The translations under genes were made by a program, and so were the position numbers. A DNA stretch of 64,000 bases from NCBI RefSeq assembly GCF_001429785.1, contig NZ_LMJF01000012.1, positions 376,015 to 440,014 on the forward strand, read 5' to 3'. The notes under the pieces are model-generated. The model saw only the letters and a program-made list of their open reading frames with translations, was not told the DNA's origin and ran no database searches. Within the stretch, counting starts at the first letter, position 1. Every line of letters starts with the position of its first letter. This DNA is from Lysobacter sp. Root916. GTDB lineage: Bacteria; Pseudomonadota; Gammaproteobacteria; Xanthomonadales; Xanthomonadaceae. Below, piece by piece: positions 35,544 to 43,203 of the stretch.

Positions 35544-35566
35544 GGCGCGGCGATTACCCGGCTTTC

Positions 35567-35590
35567 TGTGGGAGCGGCGTAAGCCGCGAT
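35567..35590. repeat. Dispersed GGAGCGGC-type hairpin repeat
   Basis: TGTGGGAGCGGCGTAAGCCGCGAT, whose GCGGC-GTAA-GCCGC core folds as a hairpin. It is a widespread intergenic repeat of xanthomonads and pseudomonads, here just after a stop codon where it may stabilise or end the transcript. Confidence 0.8.
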
Positions 35591-35755
35591 CGAGTCCCGG
35601 CAGCGACGACCGCCGCAACGCGCATCGCGAACCGCGATGGCATCGTCGCCAAGCGGCACACCCATCCATGCGCCGGCGTACCGTCGCCCAGGGCGCATCG
35701 CAGCGGTTCTCCATGGGATAATCCCGGGCTCCCCACCGTCCAGGCCCCGCCGCTC

Positions 35756-36877
35756 ATGACCCAGAAGACCATCCTCAACGACGCCCACCGCGCACTCGGC
35801 GCCAAGATGGTCGACTTCGGCGGCTGGGACATGCCGATCAGCTACGGCTCGCAGATCGAAGAGCACCATCAGGTCCGCCGCGACGCCGGCATGTTCGACG
35901 TCAGCCACATGACCGTGGTCGATCTGCGCGGCGCGCGTACCCGCGATTTCCTGCGCCACCTGGTCGCCAACTCGGTCGACAAGCTGCAAAAGTCCGGCAA
36001 GGCGCTCTACACCTGCATGCTCAATCCGCAGGGCGGCGTGATCGACGATCTGATCGTGTACTTCCTGGCCGAGGACTTCTTCCGTCTGGTGGTCAACGCC
36101 GCCACCCGCGAGAAGGACCTGGCCTGGATCGGCGAGCAGGCGCGCGCTTTCGACGTGCAGGTCACCGAGCGCCCGGACTACGCGATGATCGCGGTGCAGG
36201 GCCCGAACGCGCGCGACAAGGTGATCGGCCTGCTGCGCGAGGAGGACCGCGCGCGCATCGGCAAGCTCGGCAAGTTCGTCGCCGGCGAGGCCCAGACCTT
36301 GGACGGCACCGCGCTGTTCGTCGCGCGCACCGGCTACACCGGCGAAGACGGCTTCGAGGTGGTGGTGCCGGAAACCGCCGCGGTCGCGCTGTGGGACGCG
36401 CTGCTGGCCGCGGGCGTGAAGGCCGCCGGCCTGGGCGCGCGCGACACCCTGCGCCTGGAAGCGGGCATGAATCTCTACGGCCAGGACATGGACGACGGCG
36501 TGTCTCCCTACGAGGCCGCGCTGGCTTGGACGGTGGCGCTGGACGGGAGCGCTGATGGAAAGCCGCGCGACTTCATCGGCCGCGCCGCGCTGGAGCAGCA
36601 GAAGGCCGCCGGCGCCCCGCGCCAGATGATCGGCCTAGTGATGGACGAGAAGGGCGTGCTGCGCCACGGCCAGAAGGTGCTGACCGCCAACGGCGACGGC
36701 GAAATCCTGTCGGGCACTTTCTCGCCCACGCTGAACAAGTCGATCGCGTTCGCGCGCGTGCCGGCCGGCGAGCCGGGCCAGGTGCGCGTGGACATCCGCG
36801 GCAAGGAAGTGCCGGTGCGCGTGGTCAAGTTCCCGTTCGTGCGCGACGGCCAGCCCCAGGACGGCGTGCTGGGCTGA
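35756..36877 (+). CDS. gcvT: Aminomethyltransferase (glycine cleavage T protein)
   Basis: A 373-residue folate enzyme of the glycine cleavage system. It takes the aminomethyl group from the lipoyl arm of GcvH and forms methylene-tetrahydrofolate, releasing ammonia. Family segments are clear: [58 protein letters not shown] and [19 protein letters not shown]. The ATG at 35756 begins the conserved N-terminus. gcvH lies 0.7 kb downstream with one unrelated gene between; gcvP is not in the window. No glycine riboswitch is visible in the leader. Confidence 0.96.
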   Translation: MTQKTILNDAHRALGAKMVDFGGWDMPISYGSQIEEHHQVRRDAGMFDVSHMTVVDLRGARTRDFLRHLVANSVDKLQKSGKALYTCMLNPQGGVIDDLIVYFLAEDFFRLVVNAATREKDLAWIGEQARAFDVQVTERPDYAMIAVQGPNARDKVIGLLREEDRARIGKLGKFVAGEAQTLDGTALFVARTGYTGEDGFEVVVPETAAVALWDALLAAGVKAAGLGARDTLRLEAGMNLYGQDMDDGVSPYEAALAWTVALDGSADGKPRDFIGRAALEQQKAAGAPRQMIGLVMDEKGVLRHGQKVLTANGDGEILSGTFSPTLNKSIAFARVPAGEPGQVRVDIRGKEVPVRVVKFPFVRDGQPQDGVLG

Positions 36878-36885
36878 GCACGGGC

Positions 36886-37506
36886 ATGGCCGCGCGCGTC
36901 GACTACTACTTCAGTCTGATCTCGCCCTACGCCTACCTGGGCCACGCCGCGTTCCTGGACGCGGCGCGCGAGGCCGGCGCCGAGGTGGTCTATCGGCCGG
37001 CGCGGATCTTCGAGCTGTTCAAGGCCAACGGCGGGCTGCCCCTGGGCCAGCGCGCGCCCGCGCGTCAGCGTTACCGTCTGGTCGAGCTTCAGCGTTGGCG
37101 CGAACGCCGCGGCCTGCCGCTGAACCTGGCGCCCAAGCACTTCCCGCTGGATCCCGGCCTGGCCGACCGCTGCGCGATCGCTCTGGTCGCCGCCGGCGCC
37201 GACCCGGCCGCGTACATGGACGCCGCGTTCCGCGCGCTGTGGGCGCACGAGGCCGACATCGCTGCCCCGGCGGTGCTGGCGGAATTGCTAGCCCGTCACG
37301 GTTTCGACGCCTCGTCGGTGCTCGCCGCCGCCGACGGCGCCGATAGCGTCGCCGCCTACCAGCGCAACACCGACGACGCGATCGCCGCCGACCTGCCCGG
37401 TCTGCCCGGCTACGTCCTCGACGGCGAGCCGTTCTGGGGCCAGGATCGCGTCGACGATCTGCGTCGGGCCCTGCTCAGCGGCCGCGCGCCATTCCGGGTA
37501 GCGTGA
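36886..37506 (+). CDS. 2-hydroxychromene-2-carboxylate isomerase-like (DsbA fold)
   Basis: A 206-residue glutathione-dependent isomerase-like protein of the thioredoxin/DsbA superfamily. VDYYFSLISPYAYLGHAAF at the start replaces the CxxC of DsbA with the SPY-type motif of the NahD/kappa-GST group, with Ser at about residue 13 as the glutathione-activating residue. LPGLPGYVLDGEPFWGQDRVDDL near the end is the family's cis-Pro region. It begins 8 bases after gcvT, so is co-transcribed. No aromatic degradation genes are nearby, so the physiological substrate is unknown. Confidence 0.87.
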   Translation: MAARVDYYFSLISPYAYLGHAAFLDAAREAGAEVVYRPARIFELFKANGGLPLGQRAPARQRYRLVELQRWRERRGLPLNLAPKHFPLDPGLADRCAIALVAAGADPAAYMDAAFRALWAHEADIAAPAVLAELLARHGFDASSVLAAADGADSVAAYQRNTDDAIAADLPGLPGYVLDGEPFWGQDRVDDLRRALLSGRAPFRVA

Positions 37507-37596
37507 CCTCCGTGTCCGCACCCTCTCGCATGTTGCGTCAGCGCCGCTAAACTAGGCGCAATTCCCCAGCCGCCCCCGCAGAGTTCGAGGCCAGCC

Positions 37597-37992
37597 ATGA
37601 GTGAAATCCCCGGCGATCTGAAGTTCATGAAATCCCACGAGTGGGCCCGCGTCGAAGGCGACGGCAAGGTCACGGTCGGTATCTCCGACCATGCCCAAGG
37701 CCTGCTCGGCGACCTGGTCTACGTCGAGCTGCCGAACATCGGCGACCGCGTCGAGGCCGGCACCGCCTGCGCCGTCGTCGAGTCGGTGAAGGCCGCCTCC
37801 GACGTCTACGCGCCGATCAGCGGCACCGTCACCGCCGTCAACGCCGCCCTGGCCGACAAGCCGGAGACGATCAACGAAGACGCCTACGGCGAAGGCTGGA
37901 TCTTCACCGTCGAGGTCGAGGAGCCCGATCAGCTCAACGAGTTGCTGGCGCCGGACGACTACGCCGAGCTGCTCGAAGACGACGATCACTGA
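37597..37992 (+). CDS. gcvH: Glycine cleavage system H protein
   Basis: A 131-residue lipoyl carrier protein shuttling the aminomethyl intermediate between GcvP, GcvT and GcvL. The lipoylated lysine is K65 in [17 protein letters not shown]. Flanking [22 protein letters not shown] and [18 protein letters not shown] are textbook GcvH. Length is standard. It is separated from gcvT by the isomerase gene and a 90-base gap, so it may have its own promoter. Followed by a very long gene-free region. Confidence 0.97.
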   Translation: MSEIPGDLKFMKSHEWARVEGDGKVTVGISDHAQGLLGDLVYVELPNIGDRVEAGTACAVVESVKAASDVYAPISGTVTAVNAALADKPETINEDAYGEGWIFTVEVEEPDQLNELLAPDDYAELLEDDDH

Positions 37993-39190
37993 GTAAGCCC
38001 GCGTCGCCGGACCTTCGCGGTCCGCGCCCCGGGTATGGCCGGACCGCCACGCGGATCCGGCCCACGCAACGGCCGCCTAGTGCGGCCGTTCGCGTTTCCG
38101 CAGCCGCGCGCCGTGCGCCAGACACCCCTCGCGCCCTTCGAGGACGCGTCCGCCACGCGACCGGCCACAGGACCTGCGCGCGCTCCGAAGCCTGCTACGG
38201 GCCGACCGCGGACGAACGGCGGGGACGCCTTCGCCGCGCCGATCGAGGCTTGCGCGCGCGATCGGAGCGTCGGCGGCGTGGGCGTCGGCGGGCGGGGACG
38301 ACGCGATCGTGGCGGCCATCGCGCGCTCCGCGCTCCGACGTTCGCGCCGGCGCAAGAGCGCCTTCGCCGGCGCCGTCGCGAGACGCGACACCGGTTGCGC
38401 GGCGCATTCGCGGGCGGTCGCCGACGCGCGCGGCGACCGGCGCGATCGTCGCGGCGAGCCGCTTCACCCGCTCCTCACGCACTCAACGCGCTCGCGTCGG
38501 CTTGGCGGCCGCGTGTCCGCGCGCAGCCATCGAAGCCGGTCCGACGCGCCGATGCGGCGCCGTCGAGCGTCCGAGTCGGTCGCGCGCGGGGCGGTTGGGG
38601 CGCGTCGGCGTCGTCGCGATCCGCTCGCGCGCCCGCCGAGTCGGCGGACGCGGCTGGCGTCGCGCCTGCGCGACGATCCGGCGTTCCGTCGAAAACCCCT
38701 TGTTTTCAGCGTTCGCGTGCGTGCGTCGCGAGCTTCTCGAACGGCCGCGGGCGAGGTGCGCGCCGGCACGCGTGCCGGCGATCGGCGCCGCGCGCGTCCG
38801 CCGTCGGCGAGTTCGCGCGAACGCGTCGACGCCGCCGCTCGCGCCGCCGCGGCGGTCGCGGTCGGCGTCCGCGGCGACGGAAAAAGTTCGCGCACTTTCG
38901 CGCAAATCGGCTTGTGCGGCGCGAAACGCGGCGCCTTTCGGCGGCGCCGCCGACGGGCGCGAATGGGCGCTCGGAACGCGCTCGAACGCGCTGCGTCGCG
39001 ACGCGCGCGATGCGACGCGCGCGCGCGATAAAAAAATTTCGATGCGCTGGAAGCCGCGCCAAATATAGCTTTCAGCGTGTTCGAAAAAAAACGATGCGTT
39101 GTCGTGCGCGCGATCGTCGCGCATTGACGTGGTCGCCGACGACGATTTCCGGCGGGGGCGGCGGAGGCCGGCCCGGAAAAAATTTTGCCG
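37993..39190. other. 1.2-kb gene-free, CpG-saturated region
   Basis: No credible gene on either strand. All six frames are open for hundreds of codons, which is what stop-poor GC-rich DNA gives, and every translation is Arg/Ala/Pro-rich with no family resemblance or domain pattern. CG dinucleotides are denser than in neighbouring genes (about 18 in 60 bases at 38581 against 12 at 35881, hand counted). The third-position C/G bias and the CTG/CAG codon preference of the real genes are absent. The stretch ends at AT-rich runs near 39030-39090. Confidence 0.6.
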
Positions 39191-39196
39191 GAGTTG

Positions 39197-39225
39197 TTGA
39201 CAGTGCGAAAAAGCGTGATTAGGTT
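39197..39225 (+). promoter_or_regulatory. Sigma-70 type promoter
   Basis: Perfect TTGACA (39197-39202), a 17-base spacer and a moderate -10 TAGGTT (39220-39225). It would start a transcript near 39232, about 380 bases before the H1-like gene, so either that gene has a long leader or a small RNA is made first. Confidence 0.65.
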
Positions 39226-39392
39226 TCGCCCAGCAGACGTTTCCTGCGGAAGAGAGTGAGTACAACGAACGCGACAACGCGCAGCAAAAAACGAACCTCC
39301 GCCCGGACAGTCAAAACGGTGGACGCAGGATTCGTTTCCCTCGCGAAAACGCAATCGTTCTTCTCGGCCCCGTCGGCGTCGCACCCCATACG

Positions 39393-39425
39393 ACCCGGTT
39401 CGCCCTGCGCGGATCGGGTTTTTGT
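39393..39425 (+). terminator. Possible terminator in the H1-like gene leader
   Basis: ACCCGGTTCGC...GCGGATCGGGT followed by TTTTG, an imperfect stem with a T-run. Together with the promoter at 39197 it would bound a transcript of about 190 bases. Confidence 0.4.
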
Positions 39426-39611
39426 TTGGCCGCCGTACGCGGCCGGACGCGTTCCCGCCCCCGGGGACCGCGTCGAAGAATCCGTACCGGCACGCTCCGC
39501 GCGTCGGCGGCTGCTCGCGGGTCCGACTCCCGCGGCTCTGGTTCAACTGGGCTTTAAAACCGGCAATACCCCTGATCAATCGCTGATCAACCACTGACGA
39601 GGAGCCATCAC

Positions 39612-40037
39612 ATGGCCACGAAGAAAGCTGCGAAGAAGAAACCCGCCGCCAAGAAGGCTGCGAAGAAGGTCGCCAAGAAGCCGGCCGCCAAGAAGGCTGC
39701 GAAGAAGGTAGCCAAGAAGCCGGCGAAGAAGGCCGCTAAGAAGGTCGCCAAGAAGCCGGCCAAGAAGGCCGCGAAGAAGGTAGCCAAGAAGCCTGCTAAG
39801 AAGGCCGCCAAGAAGGCTGCTAAGAAGGTAGCCAAGAAGCCGGCTAAGAAGGCCGCCAAGAAGGCGACCAAGAAGGCCGCTAAGAAGGTAGCCAAGAAGC
39901 CTGCTAAGAAGGCTGCCAAGAAGGCTGCTAAGAAGGCTGCCAAGAAGCCTGCCAAGAAAGCGAAGAAGGCCTCGAAGAAGTCGGCTCGCAAGCCGGCCGC
40001 GACGGCCCTGCCGGCAACCCCGGCTCCGCTGATCTAA
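39612..40037 (+). CDS. Histone H1-like Lys/Ala-rich DNA-binding protein
   Basis: A 141-residue, extremely basic protein made almost wholly of Lys, Ala, Pro and Val in imperfect repeats such as KKAAKKVAKKPA. It resembles the C-terminal tail of eukaryotic histone H1 and bacterial AlgP/HctB-type proteins, which bind and condense DNA without sequence specificity. The repeats span residues 3-125; the last 15 residues (AATALPATPAPLI) are uncharged. Ribosome-binding site GAGGAG nine bases before the ATG. The internal DNA repeats (AAGAAGGCCGCCAAG type) make it prone to slippage and length variation. The mirror reading frame on the other strand is an artefact. Confidence 0.9.
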   Translation: MATKKAAKKKPAAKKAAKKVAKKPAAKKAAKKVAKKPAKKAAKKVAKKPAKKAAKKVAKKPAKKAAKKAAKKVAKKPAKKAAKKATKKAAKKVAKKPAKKAAKKAAKKAAKKPAKKAKKASKKSARKPAATALPATPAPLI

Positions 40038-40064
40038 TAAAGCCCCGATAGCCGTAATCCCGCT

Positions 40065-40099
40065 CTCTCCCCGCAGCCCAGGCGGGGGGAGAGTTTTTT
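40065..40099 (+). terminator. Rho-independent terminator of the H1-like gene
   Basis: CTCTCCCCGC stem pairing with GCGGGGGGAGAG (two extra G) around AGCCCAG, then TTTTTTATTT. Classic terminator 28 bases after the stop. Confidence 0.92.
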
Positions 40100-40320
40100 A
40101 TTTGGGCCCCGAAAGTTCTGCGGGCCCGTGTCGACCGGCGGAGCAGGACAACGCCCGAGGCAGCGCCGATGAGAGACCCTGGCTCTGGCGTTCGATGGCT
40201 GCCGTAGGCGCGCGCACCGCTGCCGCCGGCCTGCCGACCGTGGATCGCGGCCTCGCCGTTCCCGCCGACCGCGCCTCGCCATTGCCTTCGCGCGCGCCAG
40301 AATCATCGACGCCCATGCGC
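40100..40320. other. Intergenic region without a gene
   Basis: About 220 bases between the terminator and the tandem repeats. GC-rich, no convincing frame, no ribosome-binding site followed by a protein-like sequence. I see nothing in it. Confidence 0.5.
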
Positions 40321-40905
40321 CGTAGGGTGTGGTGAGCCGAAGGCGAACCGCACCATCGCGCCACCCCAACGCCCCGCGCCGATGCGGTTGCCACCGCATC
40401 CTACGAGCCCCGTCCGATCCGCTCGCGCGCGGCTACGTTCGCCGTAGGGTGTGGTGAGCCGAAGGCGAACCGCACCGTCGCGCCACCCCAACGCCCCGTG
40501 CCGATGCGGTTGCCACCGCATCCTAGGAGCCCCGTCCAATCCGCTCGCGCGGCCACGCTAGCCTCCGCACGCCGTAGGGTGTGGTGAGCCGAAGGCGAAC
40601 CGCACCATCGCGCCACCCCGACGCACCGCGCCGATGCGGTTGCTGCCGCATCCTACGAGCCCCGTCCGATCCGCTCGCGCGCGGCTACGTTCGCCGTAGG
40701 GTGTGGTGAGCCGAAGGCGAACCGCACCGTCGCGCCACCCCGACGCTCCGCGCCGATGCGGTTGCCACCGCATCCTACGAGCCCCGTCCGATCCGCTCGC
40801 GCGCGGCTACGTTCGCCGTAGGGTGTGGTGAGCCGCAGGCGAACCGCACCATCGCGCCAGCCCGGTACCCCGCGCCGATGCGGTTGTCACCGCATCCTAC
40901 GAACG
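40321..40905. repeat. Five tandem copies of a ~122-bp palindromic unit
   Basis: CGTAGGGTGTGGTGAGCCG begins each unit at 40321, 40443, 40573, 40695 and 40817 (spacing 122, 130, 122, 122; the fifth copy has GCAGG instead of GAAGG). Each unit holds CGTAGGGTGTGGT...ACCGCATCCTACG, an imperfect inverted repeat spanning about 85 bases, followed by a linker ending in GATCCGCTCGCGCG. Non-coding. The apparent open frames within it are repeats of the same peptide. Confidence 0.95.
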
Positions 40906-41019
40906 GCGCAGGGTCGTGCGGCCGACGCATCGCCCTTGGCCTCGCGCCGTCGCTGGCGCGCGCGCAAACGCCGCCGCGCTTGCGCGCAGCGACTGATAGG
41001 GAAGAACGCGGCGCGCCGC

Positions 41020-42417
41020 TTAGCGCGGCGCGGCGGTGGCCGTGGAGGCTTCGCTGCCCGGCGGGTTGGCTGGCGGACGGCCGCTGGTGCCGGCGTCGAC
41101 GTACAGGGTCGGGTCGTCGAAGTCGACGTCGAGCCAGCGCTCGGGCGACAAGCCGATCGCGCGGTCGAGGATGGTCGGCAGCAGGCCGGAGGGCAGGGCG
41201 CTCTCGCTGTTCCAGAGCACGGCGATGCCCAGGTCGCGTTCGGGCAGCAGCGCGACCAGGCCGCGATAGCCCTGCACCGCGCCGCCATGGAACACGAGCT
41301 GGTGGCCGGCGTAGTCGTACACGCGCCAGCCCAGGGCGTAACCGGCCGAGCTCACGCGCGAACGGCGCCAGGCCGAGCCGCGAGTTTCGCCGGGCGTTTC
41401 GACCAGCGGCTGGTGCAAGGTCGCCAGCAGCGGCGCCGGCAGCACGTCGGGACGATGCCCGGTCTGCGCGAGCAGCCACTGCGCCATGTCGCTTGCGCTG
41501 GCGTTGACGCCCGCGGCCGGCGGCAGCTGGTAGTAGGTCGGCTTCGGCGTCACCGAGGTCCAGCCGCCGCGCGCACGCACGTGCGGACGCGCCCAGCGCG
41601 CGCTGGCGGTGATGCCTTCCAGGCCGAGGCTGGCATCGTTCATGCCCAGGGGCTTGAACAAGCGGCGCTGCACTTCCTGACTGTAGAAATCGCCGGTAGC
41701 CGCGAACACCACGTCGCCGATCAGGCTGAAGGCGATGTTCTGGTAGCCGTAGCAGGTACCGGGCTGGCAGGACATCGGCGCGTAGGCCAGCTTCTGCGTC
41801 AGCGTGCGGTAGTCGGTGTAGTTCTCGAGGTCGCGGTCGTAGGTGTTGTGGGTCAGGCCGACGCGATGGCTGAGCAGGTCGGCGACGGTGATCTGCTGCG
41901 CGGCATAGGGATCGACCAGTTGGAAGCCGGGCATGTAGTCGACCAGCTTGCTGTCCCAGCGCAGGGTGCCGTCGTTGACCAGCACGCCGGCCATGGTCGC
42001 GGCCACGCCCTTGGACAGCGAGGCCAGGCGGAACACGGTGTGGGCGTCGACCGGCTCGGCCGCGCGCACGTCGGTGATGCCGTAGCCGCGCGCGCTGAGG
42101 ATGCGGCCGTTGTGCACGATCGCCATGGCCAGGCCGGGCACGCGCTGGTTGGCGACCAGCTGCTGGGCCATGCCTTCGAACTGTTGCACGTCGAAGCCCG
42201 AGGCCAGCGGCATGATGTTGCCGCGTCGCATGACCTGGGTCGATACCGGCTGCGGCAGGCCCTGCGCGGCGTGCGCGTTGGTGGCCTGCGCATTCGTCGG
42301 CGGGTTCCAGCGCAACGAGGTTTGCGCGGCCGAACCCAGAGTGAGCGTGAGCAGTCCGGCGAGGCTAGCCACGCGCCAGAAGATGCGTCGCGACCGCGGG
42401 TTCGGCTCGTCTTTCAT
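41020..42417 (-). CDS. Class C beta-lactamase-fold serine hydrolase
   Basis: A 465-residue exported hydrolase of the serine beta-lactamase/esterase/DD-peptidase group. Signal peptide about 12-31. Active-site motifs: SLSK at 133-136 (nucleophile S133, K136), YQN at 225-227 and HGG at 377-379 in place of the KTG of true beta-lactamases. The HGG form is usual for esterases and peptidases of this fold. A C-terminal Pro/Ser/Ala tail ends the protein. Substrate unknown; penicillin-binding or peptide hydrolysis are both possible. It lies alone between the tandem repeats and lemA, transcribed away from lemA. Confidence 0.88.
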   Translation of the reverse strand: MKDEPNPRSRRIFWRVASLAGLLTLTLGSAAQTSLRWNPPTNAQATNAHAAQGLPQPVSTQVMRRGNIMPLASGFDVQQFEGMAQQLVANQRVPGLAMAIVHNGRILSARGYGITDVRAAEPVDAHTVFRLASLSKGVAATMAGVLVNDGTLRWDSKLVDYMPGFQLVDPYAAQQITVADLLSHRVGLTHNTYDRDLENYTDYRTLTQKLAYAPMSCQPGTCYGYQNIAFSLIGDVVFAATGDFYSQEVQRRLFKPLGMNDASLGLEGITASARWARPHVRARGGWTSVTPKPTYYQLPPAAGVNASASDMAQWLLAQTGHRPDVLPAPLLATLHQPLVETPGETRGSAWRRSRVSSAGYALGWRVYDYAGHQLVFHGGAVQGYRGLVALLPERDLGIAVLWNSESALPSGLLPTILDRAIGLSPERWLDVDFDDPTLYVDAGTSGRPPANPPGSEASTATAAPR

Positions 42418-42489
42418 CGGTCGCAGCGCCTGCGTATGCTGGGGTTGCGTTCGATCATAGCGCCGATCTAAGGGGATTGGGGAACAACC

Positions 42490-43083
42490 ATGTTCAGCAT
42501 TCTGATTTTGTTGGCTTTAGTGGTGATCGTCGCAGTTTGGGTCGTAGGCATTTACAACGCCCTGGTGACGTCCCGGAACGCCTATAAAAACGCCTTCGCC
42601 CAGATCGACGTGCAGCTGCAGCGGCGCTTCGACCTGATCCCGAATCTGGTGGAGACGGTGAAGGGCTATCTGAGCCATGAACGCGAGACCCTGGAAGCGG
42701 TGATCGCGGCCCGCGGCGCGGCCGTTTCCGGCCTGGCCGCGGCCAAGGCCAACCCAGGCGATCCGGCGGCGATGGAGCAGCTGGCGGCGAGCCAGGGCCA
42801 GCTGAATGGGGCGCTGGGTCGTTTGCTCGCGGTCTCGGAGGCCTATCCGGACCTCAAGGCCAACCAGAACATGATGCAGCTCACCGAGGAGCTGACCAGC
42901 ACCGAGAACAAGGTCGCGTTCGCGCGGCAGGCCTATAACGACTCGGTCATGGCCTACAACAATCGGCGCGAGATCTTCCCCTCCAGCGTGGTCGCCGGCA
43001 TGTTCAATTTCGCCGCCGCCGCGCTGCTGGAGATCCCGGCCGACCGCGCCGAAATGCGCGCAGCGCCGAAGGTGCAGTTCTGA
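42490..43083 (+). CDS. lemA: LemA-family protein
   Basis: A 197-residue membrane-anchored helical-bundle protein. One N-terminal helix (residues 3-22) is followed by YNALVTSRNAYKNAFAQIDVQLQRRFDLIPNLVETVKGYLSHE, the LemA hallmark, and YNDSVMAYNNRREIFPSSVVAGMF near the end. GGGGAA ribosome-binding site. It sits upstream of an M48 peptidase gene, the common LemA-HtpX pairing in bacteria. Exact role unknown; membrane stress handling is inferred from the pairing. Confidence 0.95.
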   Translation: MFSILILLALVVIVAVWVVGIYNALVTSRNAYKNAFAQIDVQLQRRFDLIPNLVETVKGYLSHERETLEAVIAARGAAVSGLAAAKANPGDPAAMEQLAASQGQLNGALGRLLAVSEAYPDLKANQNMMQLTEELTSTENKVAFARQAYNDSVMAYNNRREIFPSSVVAGMFNFAAAALLEIPADRAEMRAAPKVQF

Positions 43084-43088
43084 CAAGC

Positions 43089-43197
43089 CGGGAATCGGGA
43101 AAGTGAATAGGGAATCGCCAGAGCCAATGGGGCGGTCGTCCCGCGGCGATGTCGCCGTCGCTCTTTCCGATTCCCCATTCCCGATTCCCTATTCCCG
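43089..43197. repeat. Inverted array of GGGAAT units
   Basis: Left arm 43089-43117 holds CGGGAATCGGGAA...ATAGGGAATCG; right arm 43168-43197 is the complementary series CGATTCCCCATTCCCGATTC then CCTATTCCCG. Together they fold into a long imperfect stem in the 120-base gap between lemA and the M48 gene. Such GGGAAT arrays are typical xanthomonad intergenic repeats. Confidence 0.85.
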
Positions 43198-43203
43198 TCC
43201 GCA

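Noticed and set aside
35544-35755. Glycine riboswitch before gcvT
   Set aside because: The tandem aptamer blocks (GGACAGAG-type) are absent; only a dispersed hairpin repeat is found.
39515-39548. T-arm-like GCGGG-TCCGACT-CCCGC suggesting a tRNA
   Set aside because: The stem is perfect, but no acceptor stem, D-arm or anticodon arm pairs at the right spacing upstream.
38035-39594. Several 240-475 codon Arg-rich open frames on both strands
   Set aside because: All frames are open at once, composition follows the base composition, there is no domain, and starts lack ribosome-binding sites; treated as non-coding.
39608-39991. Phe/Ala-rich minus-strand frame
   Set aside because: It is the exact shadow of the H1-like Lys/Ala repeats on the plus strand.
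40321-40905. CRISPR array
   Set aside because: Units are about 122 bp, almost fully repeated with no unique spacers, and no cas genes are near.
41020-42417. True AmpC-type beta-lactamase
   Set aside because: The third motif is HGG instead of KTG, and the protein carries a long Pro-rich tail; a generic serine hydrolase is safer.
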